Source: Candidatus Microbacterium colombiense
Lineage (GTDB): Bacteria; Actinomycetota; Actinomycetes; Actinomycetales; Microbacteriaceae
Length of the DNA: 64,000 nt
Assembly: GCA_029203165.1 (NCBI GenBank)
Contig: CP119308.1
Coordinates: 248,001 to 312,000, forward strand
Direction of reading: 5' to 3'
This document shows, one piece after another, positions 17,633 through 26,911 of this stretch. The position numbers and the translations under genes are program-made. The notes below the pieces were generated by a model. The model was given only the letters and a program-made list of their open reading frames with translations, ran no database searches and was not told where the DNA came from. Every line of letters starts with the position of its first letter. Position 1 is the first letter of the stretch.

Positions 17633-20167
17633 ATGACCTCCCCCACCCCTGCGGTGCGGTGGCGGCGTCACGGACTCACGTCCGTCGCGCTCCTCGCCCT
17701 GCTCGGCGGCGCCGTCGTCGCCCCCGCGGCCCTCGCCGCACCCGACCCCGAGGTGCCCACCGGTTCGCTGATCACCGGCGATACCGCGTGGCACTACCTG
17801 GATGACGGGTCCGACCCCTCGCCGGCGCCCTCGGCCCTGCGCGACTGGACGCTCCCCGCCTACGACGACAGCGCCTGGAAGACCGCAGCCGGATCCTTCG
17901 GCGCGAAGAACGGCAAGCTCGGCGCCGTCGGACCGCAGACGCCGAAGACGCTCCTCAACCACTACCTCGACGGCACGAAGGCTCCCACCGTGCCCACGTA
18001 CTTCTTCCGCACGACCTTCGAACTCGGCACCGGTGTGGCCGAGCAGGTCGCCGCGCTCCAGAGCACCATCACCTACGACGACGCGATCATCGTGTGGATC
18101 AACGGCGAGGAGGTCGCCCGCTACGTCGACGGCCGCATCACCGACACGAAGAACGTCGAGTACGCCGGCGACTCCAACGGCGACCCGCTCACGAGCACGT
18201 TCAGCGCCGAGGGCGAACTGCTGCACGACGGCACGAACACGATCGCCGTCTCGCTGTTCCAGGACCGTGAGACCAGCTCCGACATCTACTTCGACATGTC
18301 GTCGCTGACGCTGATCAAGGCATCCGACCCGAGCACCCCCGTGGTCGCCCCGCCCACGCGCGTCATCCTCACCCCCACTGAGAACCCCGAGATCTCGCAG
18401 TCGTTCAGCTGGCTCGCCGGCGACGCCTCGCACACCTCGGGCCAGGTGGAGATCGCCCCGTCTGCCGGCGGTGACACCCGCACGATCGACGCCTATGACG
18501 CGGGCGTCGTGAACGGCAACCCCAACAAGCACTTCTCGGCCACGGTCACGAGCCTGACGCCGGCCACGGAGTACCGCTACCGCGTCGGTCTCGCCGGCAG
18601 CTGGAGCGACTGGTACGAGTTCACGACCGCCGACCCGAACGCGACGGACTTCCAGTTCATCTACTACGGCGACGCGCAGATCGGCCTCGACACGACGTGG
18701 CCGAGCGTCGTGAAGCAGGCCGAGGCGAACGCCCCGCGTTCGATCGGATCCGTGCACGCGGGCGACCTGATCAACACCTCGAGCAACGAGAACGAGTGGG
18801 TCAACTGGTTCAAGGGCATGAAGGACTCCGCGGTCCGCACCAACGTGATGGCGGCGCCCGGCAACCACGAGTACTCCGGCGACAAGCTGCTCACGGCATG
18901 GAAGGCCGCGTTCGAGTACCCGCGCAACAACCCGTCGACGAGCTCGATCGGCGACCTCGCCGACCTCGCGAAGGGTGACACCGACGTCGCGAAGCAGTAC
19001 CGCGCGCTGTTCGACCACTGGAGCGCCTTCGCCGCCGAGACGGCGTACTACACCGACTATCAGGACGTCCGGTTCATCACGCTCAACGCGACGCGCGATG
19101 CGACATTCCTCACGCCCCCGGCACTCCCGTCGTGCTCGGGTGCGGAGTGCCCGCTGGCGAAGGGCGAGGAGCTGTGGATCCGCTTCCAGGGCGCCTGGCT
19201 CGACCTGCTGCTGCAGAACAGCCCGTCGAAGTGGAACGTCGTCACGTTCCACCAGCCGGTCTTCTCCGCCTCCGAGGGTCGCGACGAACCGAAGCTGCGC
19301 GCCGACTGGGTGCCCGTCTTCCAGCGCAACGACATCGACCTGGTGCTCATGGGTCACGACCACACGTACGCACGCGGCTACCTGAACACCGACGCCACCG
19401 AGACCCCCGGTCTCACCACCGGCCCGGTGTACGTCGTGTCGAACTCCGGCGCGAAGCACTACGACCTCGAGACGCCCGAGAAGAACGTCTGGACCAACAA
19501 CGGCGCCACCCAGGTGCTGCGCGGTCAGGGCGTCACGACGTACCAGGTGATCGACGTGTCGAAGAACCAGCTCGTCTACAAGTCGTACCTCGCCGAGAAG
19601 ACCGAGAACTCCACGACCGACCTCCCCGTCGGCGCCGTCTACGACACCTTCACGGTGACCAAGTCTGATGCCGGTGAGAAGTGGGTCACCGAGAAGGGTG
19701 TCACGCCTCCCGTCACCCAGCCCGAGGTTCCCGCCGAGATCGAACTGGGTGCGGCATCCGTCGCGGCCGGTGGCAAGCTCACCGTGGCCGGAAGCGGCTT
19801 CCCGGCCGACGCCGAGCTGCGGTTCGAGCTGCGGTCCGACCCGGTCGACCTGGGTACGGTCACGGCCGATGCCGACGGCGCCTTCAGCCGCGCGCTCACG
19901 ATCCCGGCATCCACTCCGGCCGGCACGCACACGCTCGCCGTGATCCGCGCCGACGGCACCGAGGTCACGACCTCGCTCACCGTCACCGCGGCATCCACCG
20001 GTGGCAACGAGACGCCCGGCACCGGTGGGGCGACCGACGGCGACCTCGCCACGACCGGGGCCGACAGCATGCCGTACATCATCGGCGCCGTGGTGCTGCT
20101 CGCACTGGGTCTCGGCCTGTTCGCGATGCGCCGCCGCCGTCAGCCTGCAGAGGTGGACGCCGAGTAG
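17633..20167 (+). CDS. Cell-wall-anchored metallophosphoesterase (purple acid phosphatase-like)
   Basis: 844 residues. Secretion signal (about 1-35, ending ALAAP), a beta-rich N-terminal domain, a fibronectin-III-like segment (about 245-330) and a calcineurin-like phosphoesterase domain with GDAQIG, HAGDLIN, APGNHEYSG, FHQPVF and GHDHTYARGY metal-ligand motifs. A beta-sandwich follows near 700-785, then an LATTGAD sorting motif, a hydrophobic helix and an RRRR tail at the C-terminus. Hydrolyses phosphate esters outside the cell, probably wall-bound through a class E-type sortase; no sortase gene is in this window. ATG 17633 with AAAGGAC upstream. Confidence 0.9.
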   Translation: MTSPTPAVRWRRHGLTSVALLALLGGAVVAPAALAAPDPEVPTGSLITGDTAWHYLDDGSDPSPAPSALRDWTLPAYDDSAWKTAAGSFGAKNGKLGAVGPQTPKTLLNHYLDGTKAPTVPTYFFRTTFELGTGVAEQVAALQSTITYDDAIIVWINGEEVARYVDGRITDTKNVEYAGDSNGDPLTSTFSAEGELLHDGTNTIAVSLFQDRETSSDIYFDMSSLTLIKASDPSTPVVAPPTRVILTPTENPEISQSFSWLAGDASHTSGQVEIAPSAGGDTRTIDAYDAGVVNGNPNKHFSATVTSLTPATEYRYRVGLAGSWSDWYEFTTADPNATDFQFIYYGDAQIGLDTTWPSVVKQAEANAPRSIGSVHAGDLINTSSNENEWVNWFKGMKDSAVRTNVMAAPGNHEYSGDKLLTAWKAAFEYPRNNPSTSSIGDLADLAKGDTDVAKQYRALFDHWSAFAAETAYYTDYQDVRFITLNATRDATFLTPPALPSCSGAECPLAKGEELWIRFQGAWLDLLLQNSPSKWNVVTFHQPVFSASEGRDEPKLRADWVPVFQRNDIDLVLMGHDHTYARGYLNTDATETPGLTTGPVYVVSNSGAKHYDLETPEKNVWTNNGATQVLRGQGVTTYQVIDVSKNQLVYKSYLAEKTENSTTDLPVGAVYDTFTVTKSDAGEKWVTEKGVTPPVTQPEVPAEIELGAASVAAGGKLTVAGSGFPADAELRFELRSDPVDLGTVTADADGAFSRALTIPASTPAGTHTLAVIRADGTEVTTSLTVTAASTGGNETPGTGGATDGDLATTGADSMPYIIGAVVLLALGLGLFAMRRRRQPAEVDAE

Positions 20168-20181
20168 TCGACGGCATCCGT

Positions 20182-20213
20182 GGGCGTCGTCGGGCTTCGG
20201 CCCGGCGGCGCCC
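20182..20213 (+). terminator. Terminator-like hairpin after the metallophosphoesterase gene
   Basis: A 14-bp stem with a TTCG tetraloop (20182-20195 and 20200-20213) and two G-U pairs, 14 bp after the stop. A weak CTCTCGCGTT run follows. Confidence 0.75.
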
Positions 20214-20295
20214 TCTCGCGTTCCGGCCCGTAACGATTCCAGATCGTGCCGCACGCAGGGGCATCTCCCACCCCTGCGCACCCTAGGCTCGTGCC

Positions 20296-20937
20296 ATGCA
20301 CCGTCGGATTCGCGTCGTCCTCCTGTCTGCCACCGTCGCGGTGATCGGTCTCTCGCTGGCTGCCTGTTCCCCAGCGAATGGGCCGGCTGCGACGCCCTCG
20401 TCGTCGTCGCCGCTCCCCTCGCCGTCGGCCACCCCCACGCCCTCCGACCGCACCGTGGAGGTCTCGGTCGAAGGCCTCGCGATCGATGGAGGCGCCGTCA
20501 TCGGCTACGCCGATTCGGACGCGGCGATCGCCGCCCTCACCGACGCCTTCGGATCGGCACCGACCGAAGGGAGCGTCGAGGGTCCGTACGGCAGCGTGTA
20601 CGCCGGATTCGACTGGGACGGAACGAAGGCCACGGTCGGTGAGACTCGGTTCGACGTGGTCGTGTCGGCAGATGCCCCCGGGGTCACGTTCCTCACACCG
20701 GAAGGACTCGGCATCGGTTCGACGCGTGCGGATGCTGTCGCGGCCGGCGCGGAGGACGAGTGGGATGAGGACGGTGACGGCACAGCCGACTACCTCAAGA
20801 TCGGCATGCGCGAAGTACCGGACACCGTGTCGCTCGTGCATCCGGGCGAGGTCGGCGTGGAGTACATCACCCTGCAGATCACCGACGACGTCATCACCCG
20901 CATCAGCAGCGGCGGCAACGACTTCAGCGACATCTGA
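20296..20937 (+). CDS. Secreted lipoprotein, unknown function
   Basis: 213 residues. The signal peptide ends in lipobox LAAC (Cys about 24), then a Ser/Pro-rich linker to about residue 52. The rest is a small acidic domain containing calcium-loop-like DEDGDGTADYLKI (about 156-168). No enzyme family is recognised. ATG 20296 has only weak upstream purines. It stands alone between terminated neighbours. Confidence 0.75.
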   Translation: MHRRIRVVLLSATVAVIGLSLAACSPANGPAATPSSSSPLPSPSATPTPSDRTVEVSVEGLAIDGGAVIGYADSDAAIAALTDAFGSAPTEGSVEGPYGSVYAGFDWDGTKATVGETRFDVVVSADAPGVTFLTPEGLGIGSTRADAVAAGAEDEWDEDGDGTADYLKIGMREVPDTVSLVHPGEVGVEYITLQITDDVITRISSGGNDFSDI

Positions 20938-21108
20938 TCCGACTCGGCTGCGCCGCGCCCGAGCACGACTTCGGATGCCACTCACGACACACCGTCGTTT
21001 CGGCATCCTGGGCGGCGTGTCCTCCGCCATCTCCGAAGTTGTGTGCCGGAAGGCTACCCCGCACGTGAGATAACCTTCGACCGAGTCCGTCCCGCCGAAG
21101 GAGAGCCC

Positions 21109-22134
21109 GTGCCCGCGAACGATGTGATGGCCGACGAGACCGATCGGATCGTCGCTGCGGCCCTGCAGGTGAACGGGCGCGCCTCGTGGGGTGAGATCGG
21201 CCGTGTGGTCGATCTGCCCGAGCGCACCGTGGCCCGTCGAGGACAGCGGCTGCTCGATCGCGGGCTGGTGCGTGTCTCGACCTACGTCGATCCCGCTCGC
21301 GTGCTGCATGCCCGCGCCGTGCTCTTCCGCATCACGACCGAGCCCCATGCCCTCTGGTACGTGGCTCGCACCCTGGCGCGCCGATCCGATGCCTCCTCCG
21401 TGTCGGTCCTGGAGGGAAGCAGCGACATCGCCGGGATGCTGCTGCCGCGCGATGACGCGTCGATCCGCGAGCTGCTGTTCACCGACTTCCCCGAGCTGGA
21501 GGGCATCGCGTCGATCAACGTGACCACGGTGCTGAAGTTCTTCCGCTCCGGACACGACTGGCGCGCCGGTGTGCTGACCGATGCGCAGGCACGGATGCTC
21601 GACGAGTCCTCGGGCTCGGAGGTCGACCCCGCCGATGCACTGAGCGAAGACGAGGAGGCGCTGATCAGGCTCCTGCTGAAGGACGGGCGGATGCCGGTAG
21701 CCCAGCTCGCGCGCGCCCTCGGCCTGAATGTCACGACCACCCGCCGGCGCATGGAGTCCCTGAACCGGCGCGGCCTGATGCACCCTCGCACCGAGGTGGT
21801 GCCCAGCCTGTTCGGCCTGGGCCTGGAGGCCCTGGTGTGGTTGCGCGTACCGATGGACCGCCTCGAGAAGGTGGGCACCGCGCTGGCGGCTGCCCCCGAG
21901 GTGAAGTTCATCGCGGCGACCACCGGAACCTCGCAGCTGCTCGCCAACGTGCTGGTGAAGGACGCCGACGAGTTCTACCGGTTCCTCACCGGTCCTGCCG
22001 TGGCGGGACACGACGGCCTCGAGGTCGTCGAGTCGCTCGTGGTCATCACGCCGGTGCTGCGCGGGTCGCTCATCGTTGACGAGGCACCCGAGGCACTGGC
22101 CATTGACATGCCGACGGGAGCCATCCGCTTGTAG
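21109..22134 (+). CDS. Lrp/AsnC-family transcriptional regulator with two AsnC modules
   Basis: 341 residues, twice the usual AsnC length. The first helix-turn-helix module is near residues 8-50 (DRIVAAALQVNGRASWGEIGRVVDLPERTVARRGQRLLDRGLV). The second is near 180-225 (ALIRLLLKDGRMPVAQLARALGLNVTTTRRRMESLNRRGLM). Each is followed by an alpha-beta ligand-binding-like region. GTG 21109 with GAAGGAGA upstream. It sits directly before the polyamine-type catabolic and uptake genes, transcribed in the same direction, so is the likely local regulator responding to the substrate or an amino acid. Confidence 0.88.
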   Translation: MPANDVMADETDRIVAAALQVNGRASWGEIGRVVDLPERTVARRGQRLLDRGLVRVSTYVDPARVLHARAVLFRITTEPHALWYVARTLARRSDASSVSVLEGSSDIAGMLLPRDDASIRELLFTDFPELEGIASINVTTVLKFFRSGHDWRAGVLTDAQARMLDESSGSEVDPADALSEDEEALIRLLLKDGRMPVAQLARALGLNVTTTRRRMESLNRRGLMHPRTEVVPSLFGLGLEALVWLRVPMDRLEKVGTALAAAPEVKFIAATTGTSQLLANVLVKDADEFYRFLTGPAVAGHDGLEVVESLVVITPVLRGSLIVDEAPEALAIDMPTGAIRL

Positions 22135-22185
22135 GCCGATTCTGTTACGAGCGTGTAAAGAAGTGGCGAGATCGTTCGCTAGAGC

Positions 22186-22216
22186 TTGACGCAGTGGCGA
22201 ATTAGGGCGACTATCT
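22186..22216 (+). promoter_or_regulatory. Possible sigma-70-type promoter for the polyamine locus
   Basis: TTGACG at 22186-22191 and CTATCT at 22211-22216 (19-bp spacing), 34 bp before the aldehyde-dehydrogenase GTG. Moderate match only. Confidence 0.4.
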
Positions 22217-22249
22217 CTCCAGGGGCCTTCACCCCGGGAGAGGACGACC

Positions 22250-23740
22250 GTGTTCACGGCAACTGGAGACGACTGGGCGGATCGCGCTGCGACCCTGCGC
22301 CTGCGCACCCGCATGTTCATCGACGGCAGCTGGGAGGCCGGTTCGGCGGAGCCCCTCGCCCCGACGAGCCCTCGCGACGGTCGGGCCCTCCCCGAGATCT
22401 CTGCCGCCTCGGTCTCCGACGTCGACCGGGCCGTGCGCTCCGCACGCCGCACCTTCGACTCCGGCGTGTGGTCGCGCATCGCGCCCCGTGAACGAGGCCA
22501 GCTGCTCATCGCCTTCGCGCAGAGGATCCACGACAACGCGGAAGAGCTCGCCCTCACCATCTCGCTCGAGATGGGCAAGCCCGTGCGCGAGGCACTGCAG
22601 ACCGAGCTCCGCGCTGTCGTGAACTGCTTCCGCTGGTACGGCGAGGCCGCCGACAAGGTCCTCGACGAGATGCCCGTCACCGCACCCGACAGTCTGGCTC
22701 TGGTCACCCGCGAGCCCGCCGGTGTCGTCGCGGCCGTCGTGCCATGGAACTTCCCGCTCACGATGACCGCCTGGAAGCTCGCCCCCGCGCTCGCGGTCGG
22801 TAACAGCGTGGTGCTCAAGCCCGCCGAGCACACCACGTTCTCGGCGCTCCGCCTCGCGGAGCTCGCCCACGACGCCGGCATCCCCGCCGGAGTGCTCAAC
22901 GTCGTCCCCGGTGCCGGACACATCGCCGGCCGTGCGCTCGGCGAGCACCACGACGTCGACGTCGTGACCTTCACGGGCTCACCCGAGGTGGGCCGCCGGT
23001 TCCTCGGCTACTCCGCGGCATCCAACGGCAAGCGCGTCTGGCCCGAGCTCGGTGGCAAGACCGCGAGTCTGGTGCTGCCGGATGCCGATCTGGAGAAGGC
23101 CGTGCGCGCCACCGCCGACGGCTGCTTCTACAACCAGGGGCAGATGTGCACCGCATCCTCCCGCCTACTGGTGCCACGTGCACAGCACGAACGCGCCATG
23201 GAGATCGCTGCCGATGTGGCGCGGAACAGCCTTCCCGCCGACCCCTTCGATGTGAGCACCTCGATGGGTGCGATCGTGAGCGAGAAGCAGCTTGCGGGAA
23301 TCGCGGGCTTCGTGGAGCGCGCCCAGGCGGAAGGCGGCGTGCTCGCCGCCGGCAGCGCGGAACGGTTCTCCGCCGTCGACGGCGGCAGCTACTTCGCCCC
23401 GGTCGTGCTCGGAGTGACCCCTGCGCACGAGGTCGCCCAACGCGAGGTCTTCGGCCCCGTGCTCTCGGTCATCGCCTACGACGACGTGGAAGACGCACTC
23501 ACGATCGCCAACGGCACCGAGTTCGGGCTCGCCGCGGCGCTGTGGAGCAATGACCTGAACGCCGTGCACACCCTCTCGCGCCGACTGCGCGCCGGGATCG
23601 TCTGGGTCAACTGCTTCGAGGAGGGCGACATGACGATCCCGTTCGGCGGGGTCAAGGGTTCCGGCTTCGGTCGTGACAAGAGCCTGCACGCCATGGAGAA
23701 GTTCACCGATCTGAAGACCACCTGGATCGCACTCTCGTGA
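22250..23740 (+). CDS. Aldehyde dehydrogenase, PuuC-like
   Basis: 496 residues. NAD(P)-dependent aldehyde oxidation. Key motifs: VVPWNFPLTMTAWKLAPAL (about 164), VTFTGSPEVGRR (NAD-binding loop), ELGGKTASLV (Glu base) and NQGQMCTASSRLL (catalytic Cys, about 300). Similarity and the adjacent gamma-glutamyl hydrolase gene suggest gamma-glutamyl-gamma-aminobutyraldehyde as substrate. The GTG at 22250 follows GGGAGAGGACGACC. The stop overlaps the next start (GTGA). PuuA and PuuB, the earlier pathway enzymes, are not in the window. Confidence 0.88.
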   Translation: MFTATGDDWADRAATLRLRTRMFIDGSWEAGSAEPLAPTSPRDGRALPEISAASVSDVDRAVRSARRTFDSGVWSRIAPRERGQLLIAFAQRIHDNAEELALTISLEMGKPVREALQTELRAVVNCFRWYGEAADKVLDEMPVTAPDSLALVTREPAGVVAAVVPWNFPLTMTAWKLAPALAVGNSVVLKPAEHTTFSALRLAELAHDAGIPAGVLNVVPGAGHIAGRALGEHHDVDVVTFTGSPEVGRRFLGYSAASNGKRVWPELGGKTASLVLPDADLEKAVRATADGCFYNQGQMCTASSRLLVPRAQHERAMEIAADVARNSLPADPFDVSTSMGAIVSEKQLAGIAGFVERAQAEGGVLAAGSAERFSAVDGGSYFAPVVLGVTPAHEVAQREVFGPVLSVIAYDDVEDALTIANGTEFGLAAALWSNDLNAVHTLSRRLRAGIVWVNCFEEGDMTIPFGGVKGSGFGRDKSLHAMEKFTDLKTTWIALS

Positions 23741-24495
23741 CCCGTCCCTTCATCGGCATCACCACGTGGCGCCGTTTCATCGACACCGACCTGGGCACGG
23801 GGCGACCCGCGCACAGCCTCGGCACCGAGTACTCCGCGCCCATCGAGGCCGCAGGGGCAGCCGTCGTGCTGTTGCCGCCGACCGCGGGTGTCGACGACGT
23901 GCTCGACCGCCTGGACGGACTCGTGCTCTCCGGCGGCGAAGACGTGCATCCAGCACGCTACGGCGCCGAGCCGCAGACCGGAAAGACGTATGACCCGGCC
24001 CGCGACGAGTTCGAGATCGCTCTCGCGCTCGGCGCTCGCGAGCGCGGCCTGCCCGTGCTCGCGATCTGCCGTGGCATGCAGGTGAGCAACATCGCGTTCG
24101 GGGGCTCCCTGATCGTCGACATCCCCTCCACCGATGACCATCACCCCGTGCGCGGTGCCGATGAGCAGCTCTCGGCCAGGCATCCCGTCTCGTTCGCGGC
24201 GGACAGCCGACTCGCCGCCCTGTACGGCGTGCGCGACCGCGTCGTGAACACCATCCACCACCAGTCCGTCGACATCCCCGCCCCCGGTCTGCACCCGGTC
24301 GCGTGGGCGCCGGACGGCATCGTCGAAGCAGTCGAGGCCGACGGCGACTGGCCCTTCTGGGCGGTGCAGTGGCATCCCGAGAAGATGATCGACCCCGTCG
24401 AGGCCGCAGAGGAGCTCCCGCTGTTCGCGGCGTTCGTCTCGGCCGCCCGTGAACGAGCAGTGGAACACGCCACTGCGGAGAAAGGAACACGATGA
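23737..24495 (+). CDS. Gamma-glutamyl-gamma-aminobutyrate hydrolase-like class I glutamine amidotransferase (PuuD-like)
   Basis: 252 residues, peptidase C26 family. VLSGGEDVHPARYG (about 68-80), the nucleophile elbow LAICRGMQVSNIAFGG (Cys about 111) and C-terminal QWHPEKM with catalytic His and Glu are all present, so it should be active. It releases glutamate from gamma-glutamyl compounds. Overlaps PuuC by 4 bp and the DUF3830 gene by 4 bp, so the three are translationally coupled. Confidence 0.9.
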   Translation: MTRPFIGITTWRRFIDTDLGTGRPAHSLGTEYSAPIEAAGAAVVLLPPTAGVDDVLDRLDGLVLSGGEDVHPARYGAEPQTGKTYDPARDEFEIALALGARERGLPVLAICRGMQVSNIAFGGSLIVDIPSTDDHHPVRGADEQLSARHPVSFAADSRLAALYGVRDRVVNTIHHQSVDIPAPGLHPVAWAPDGIVEAVEADGDWPFWAVQWHPEKMIDPVEAAEELPLFAAFVSAARERAVEHATAEKGTR

Positions 24496-24962
24496 CCAAG
24501 CAGGTCTTCCTCGAGTACGAGAACGGCGTCCGCGCCGTCGCCACCCTGTTCGAGGACCTCGCCCCTCGCACGTGCGAAGCCATGTGGGGTGCGCTGGAGA
24601 AGCCGGTCACCATGCAGGCGATGCACGCCATGTACGCCGGACCCGAGGTCATGGTCGGACTGCCCGAGGAGGCGCAGAACTTCGACCCCGAGAAGGTGCC
24701 GTTCGAGAACCAGCAGGTCGTGCCCGCACCGGGCGATCTGCAGTGGTACTGGCAGCGTCCGATGCAGATGGGCGGCCTGCCGTTCGAGTGGTACGAGATC
24801 GGAGTCTTCTACGATCGTGGTGCACGTACTCTCGGCCCGCTCGGATGGACACCCGTCAACATCTGGGGCGGCATCACCGAAGGATTGGCGGAGTTCGCCA
24901 AGGAGAGCGCGGCGATCCGCATCGACGGAGCGAAGCAGCTCACCATCGGACGCCTGGTCTAG
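24492..24962 (+). CDS. DUF3830 family protein (cyclophilin-like fold)
   Basis: 156 residues. TLFEDLAPRTCEAMWGALEKP near the N-terminus and the later GDLQWYW and YDRGARTLGPLGWTPVNIWGGI are DUF3830 hallmarks; the family has a cyclophilin-like barrel without known activity. Its tight coupling to PuuD and placement before the ABC binding protein suggest a role in handling the transported compound, but no reaction can be assigned. Confidence 0.82.
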   Translation: MTKQVFLEYENGVRAVATLFEDLAPRTCEAMWGALEKPVTMQAMHAMYAGPEVMVGLPEEAQNFDPEKVPFENQQVVPAPGDLQWYWQRPMQMGGLPFEWYEIGVFYDRGARTLGPLGWTPVNIWGGITEGLAEFAKESAAIRIDGAKQLTIGRLV

Positions 24963-25002
24963 GCGTCCATTCCGTGCTGGACCCATCCCGAAGGAGCAGT
25001 GC

Positions 25003-26085
25003 ATGAATACCCGAAGAATTCTCACGACCGGAGCGCTCGTCGCCGCCGGTGCCCTCGTCCTCGCCAGTTGTTCAGCCGGTGATGACAGCGCAGCATCAGG
25101 AGGCGACAAGGAGTTCGCCGGCGAGACCATCGTCGTCACCTCGTTCGGTGGCGACTGGGAGAAGGCCTTCATCGAGGCCGTCGTCGATCCCTTCGAGGAG
25201 GAGACCGGTGCGAAGGTCGAACTGATCACGCTGTACAGCGCCGACGCCCTCGCGCAGGTCACCGCCCAGAAGGCGAGCCCGCAGATCGACGTCGTGCACT
25301 TCTCCGGCGGCCAGGAGTTCACCGCGGCCAAGGACGGGCTCATCGCCCCGATCGCTGCCGACGAGCTCTCGGAGTCCGGTGACCTCATCGACCTCGCGAC
25401 CGCCGGTCTTGAGCGGGGCGAAGGACCCGTCATCCAACTCGCCCCGATCGGGCTCGTCTACAACACCGAGGCGGATGCCCCCGCTCCCACCTCGTGGCTC
25501 GATCTGTTCGACGAGGCCTATGCAGGGCATGTCGCGCTCACGGACTTCTCGAACACGTACGGAGTGCTCTCGATGCTCCGTGTCGCCGACGCACTCGGCG
25601 GCGGCATCGAGGACCCGTCCCAGGCGATCGCCGACCTCGGTGCCCTGGCATCGTCCGGTGACGCGATCGTCGTCCCCACCTCGCCCGATCTGCAGACCGC
25701 GTTCGCCCAGCGCGCGACCTGGATCGCTCCCTACGCGATGGACTACGCCGGCACGCTGCAGGACGCAGGGCTGCCGGTCGAGTTCATCGTTCCGGAGGAG
25801 GGGGCCACGGCATCCCTCATCACGGCGAACGTGGTCGAGGGTCGCGACAACCCGGAGCTCGCCAAGCTCTTCATCGACTTCGAGCTGCGCCCCGAAGCGC
25901 AGACCGTCTTCGCGGAGAACATGCGGTACTCCCCGGTGAACACCAAGGCCGAGCTCTCGGGCGACGCCGCGGATGCGGTGCTGACCGGTGACGAGCTGGA
26001 CAACGTGGTGGTCTACGCGCCCGGCGACATCGCGGCCGACCGTCAGTCCTGGACCGACGAGTGGAATGCGCTGATCACCAAATGA
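25003..26085 (+). CDS. Spermidine/putrescine-type ABC substrate-binding lipoprotein
   Basis: 360 residues. Lipobox LASC (Cys about 24), then an extracellular solute-binding fold resembling PotD-type proteins (IVVTSFGGDWEKAFIEAVVDPFEEETGAKVE; NTEADAPAPTSWLDLFDEAYAGHVAL). AAGGAG precedes ATG 25003. It overlaps the first permease start by 4 bp. By context it captures a polyamine or amino-acid-derived compound for the enzymes encoded upstream; the exact ligand is not readable. Confidence 0.9.
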   Translation: MNTRRILTTGALVAAGALVLASCSAGDDSAASGGDKEFAGETIVVTSFGGDWEKAFIEAVVDPFEEETGAKVELITLYSADALAQVTAQKASPQIDVVHFSGGQEFTAAKDGLIAPIAADELSESGDLIDLATAGLERGEGPVIQLAPIGLVYNTEADAPAPTSWLDLFDEAYAGHVALTDFSNTYGVLSMLRVADALGGGIEDPSQAIADLGALASSGDAIVVPTSPDLQTAFAQRATWIAPYAMDYAGTLQDAGLPVEFIVPEEGATASLITANVVEGRDNPELAKLFIDFELRPEAQTVFAENMRYSPVNTKAELSGDAADAVLTGDELDNVVVYAPGDIAADRQSWTDEWNALITK

Positions 26086-26909
26086 GCGTCCGAACCCGTA
26101 GGGAGCCCTGGCTCCTGCTCCTGCCGGCGATCGTGCTGCTCACGCTCGCCTTCATCACCCCGGTGGCTGGCATGCTCCTCATGAGCGTGCAATCGTCGGC
26201 AGGCGGGTTCACCCTCGACAACTTCACCCGGTTGTTCACGAGTGAATATCACCTCCAGGCGGCGCTGCGTTCGCTCCGCCTGGGGGTGATCCAGACGGTC
26301 ATCACCCTCGTCCTGGCCATCCCCCTGTCGTACGTGATGGCGCGTGCCGGATCGAAGGTGCGCTCCTTCCTCCTGATCGTCGTCATCCTGCCGCTCATGA
26401 CCAGCGTCGTCGTCCGCACGTTCGGATGGGTGGTGCTGATGGGCCCGTCCGGTCTGCTGATGAAGATCCCCGGCGCCGAGTTCCTCGTCGGCGGCACCCA
26501 GGGCTTCCTCGGCACCGAGACCGGTGTCGTGATCGCGATGGTGCAGGTGCTCCTGCCGTTCGCCGTGCTGAGCATCCTCGGCGTCATCTCCGGCATCACT
26601 CCGCAGCTGGAGGAGGCATCGCGCACGCTCGGCGCCGGCTTCTGGCGCACCCTCCGGCACGTCGTCCTCCCCCTCGCCGTCCCCGGCATCGTCGCCGGTG
26701 CCTCGCTCGTCTTCGTCCTCTCGGTGAGCTCGTTCATCACCCCGCGCTTCATCGGCGGGGCGCAGATCCCCGTGTTCGCCCAGACGATCTATGTCGACGC
26801 GACCACCAACCTCGACTGGTCGTTCGCGGCCGCGCAGGCCGTGCTGCTGTTCGCCGGCGTCATGCTCGTGCTCGCAGCGACATCCCGACTCGGGAAGCAG
26901 AAGGTGTGA
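26082..26909 (+). CDS. ABC transporter permease, PotB-like
   Basis: 275 residues, six membrane helices. The EAA loop EEASRTLGAGFWRTLRHVVLPLAVPG (about 183-208) contacts the ATPase. ATG 26082 lies in an ATGA overlap with the binding-protein stop; a later start would lose helix 1. Confidence 0.92.
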   Translation: MSVRTRREPWLLLLPAIVLLTLAFITPVAGMLLMSVQSSAGGFTLDNFTRLFTSEYHLQAALRSLRLGVIQTVITLVLAIPLSYVMARAGSKVRSFLLIVVILPLMTSVVVRTFGWVVLMGPSGLLMKIPGAEFLVGGTQGFLGTETGVVIAMVQVLLPFAVLSILGVISGITPQLEEASRTLGAGFWRTLRHVVLPLAVPGIVAGASLVFVLSVSSFITPRFIGGAQIPVFAQTIYVDATTNLDWSFAAAQAVLLFAGVMLVLAATSRLGKQKV

Positions 26910-26911
26910 CC

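Noticed and set aside
17561..22974. Two minus-strand open frames of over 900 codons opposite the metallophosphoesterase, lipoprotein and Lrp/PuuC genes
   Set aside because: They cross several confident plus-strand genes and show only antisense-type composition.
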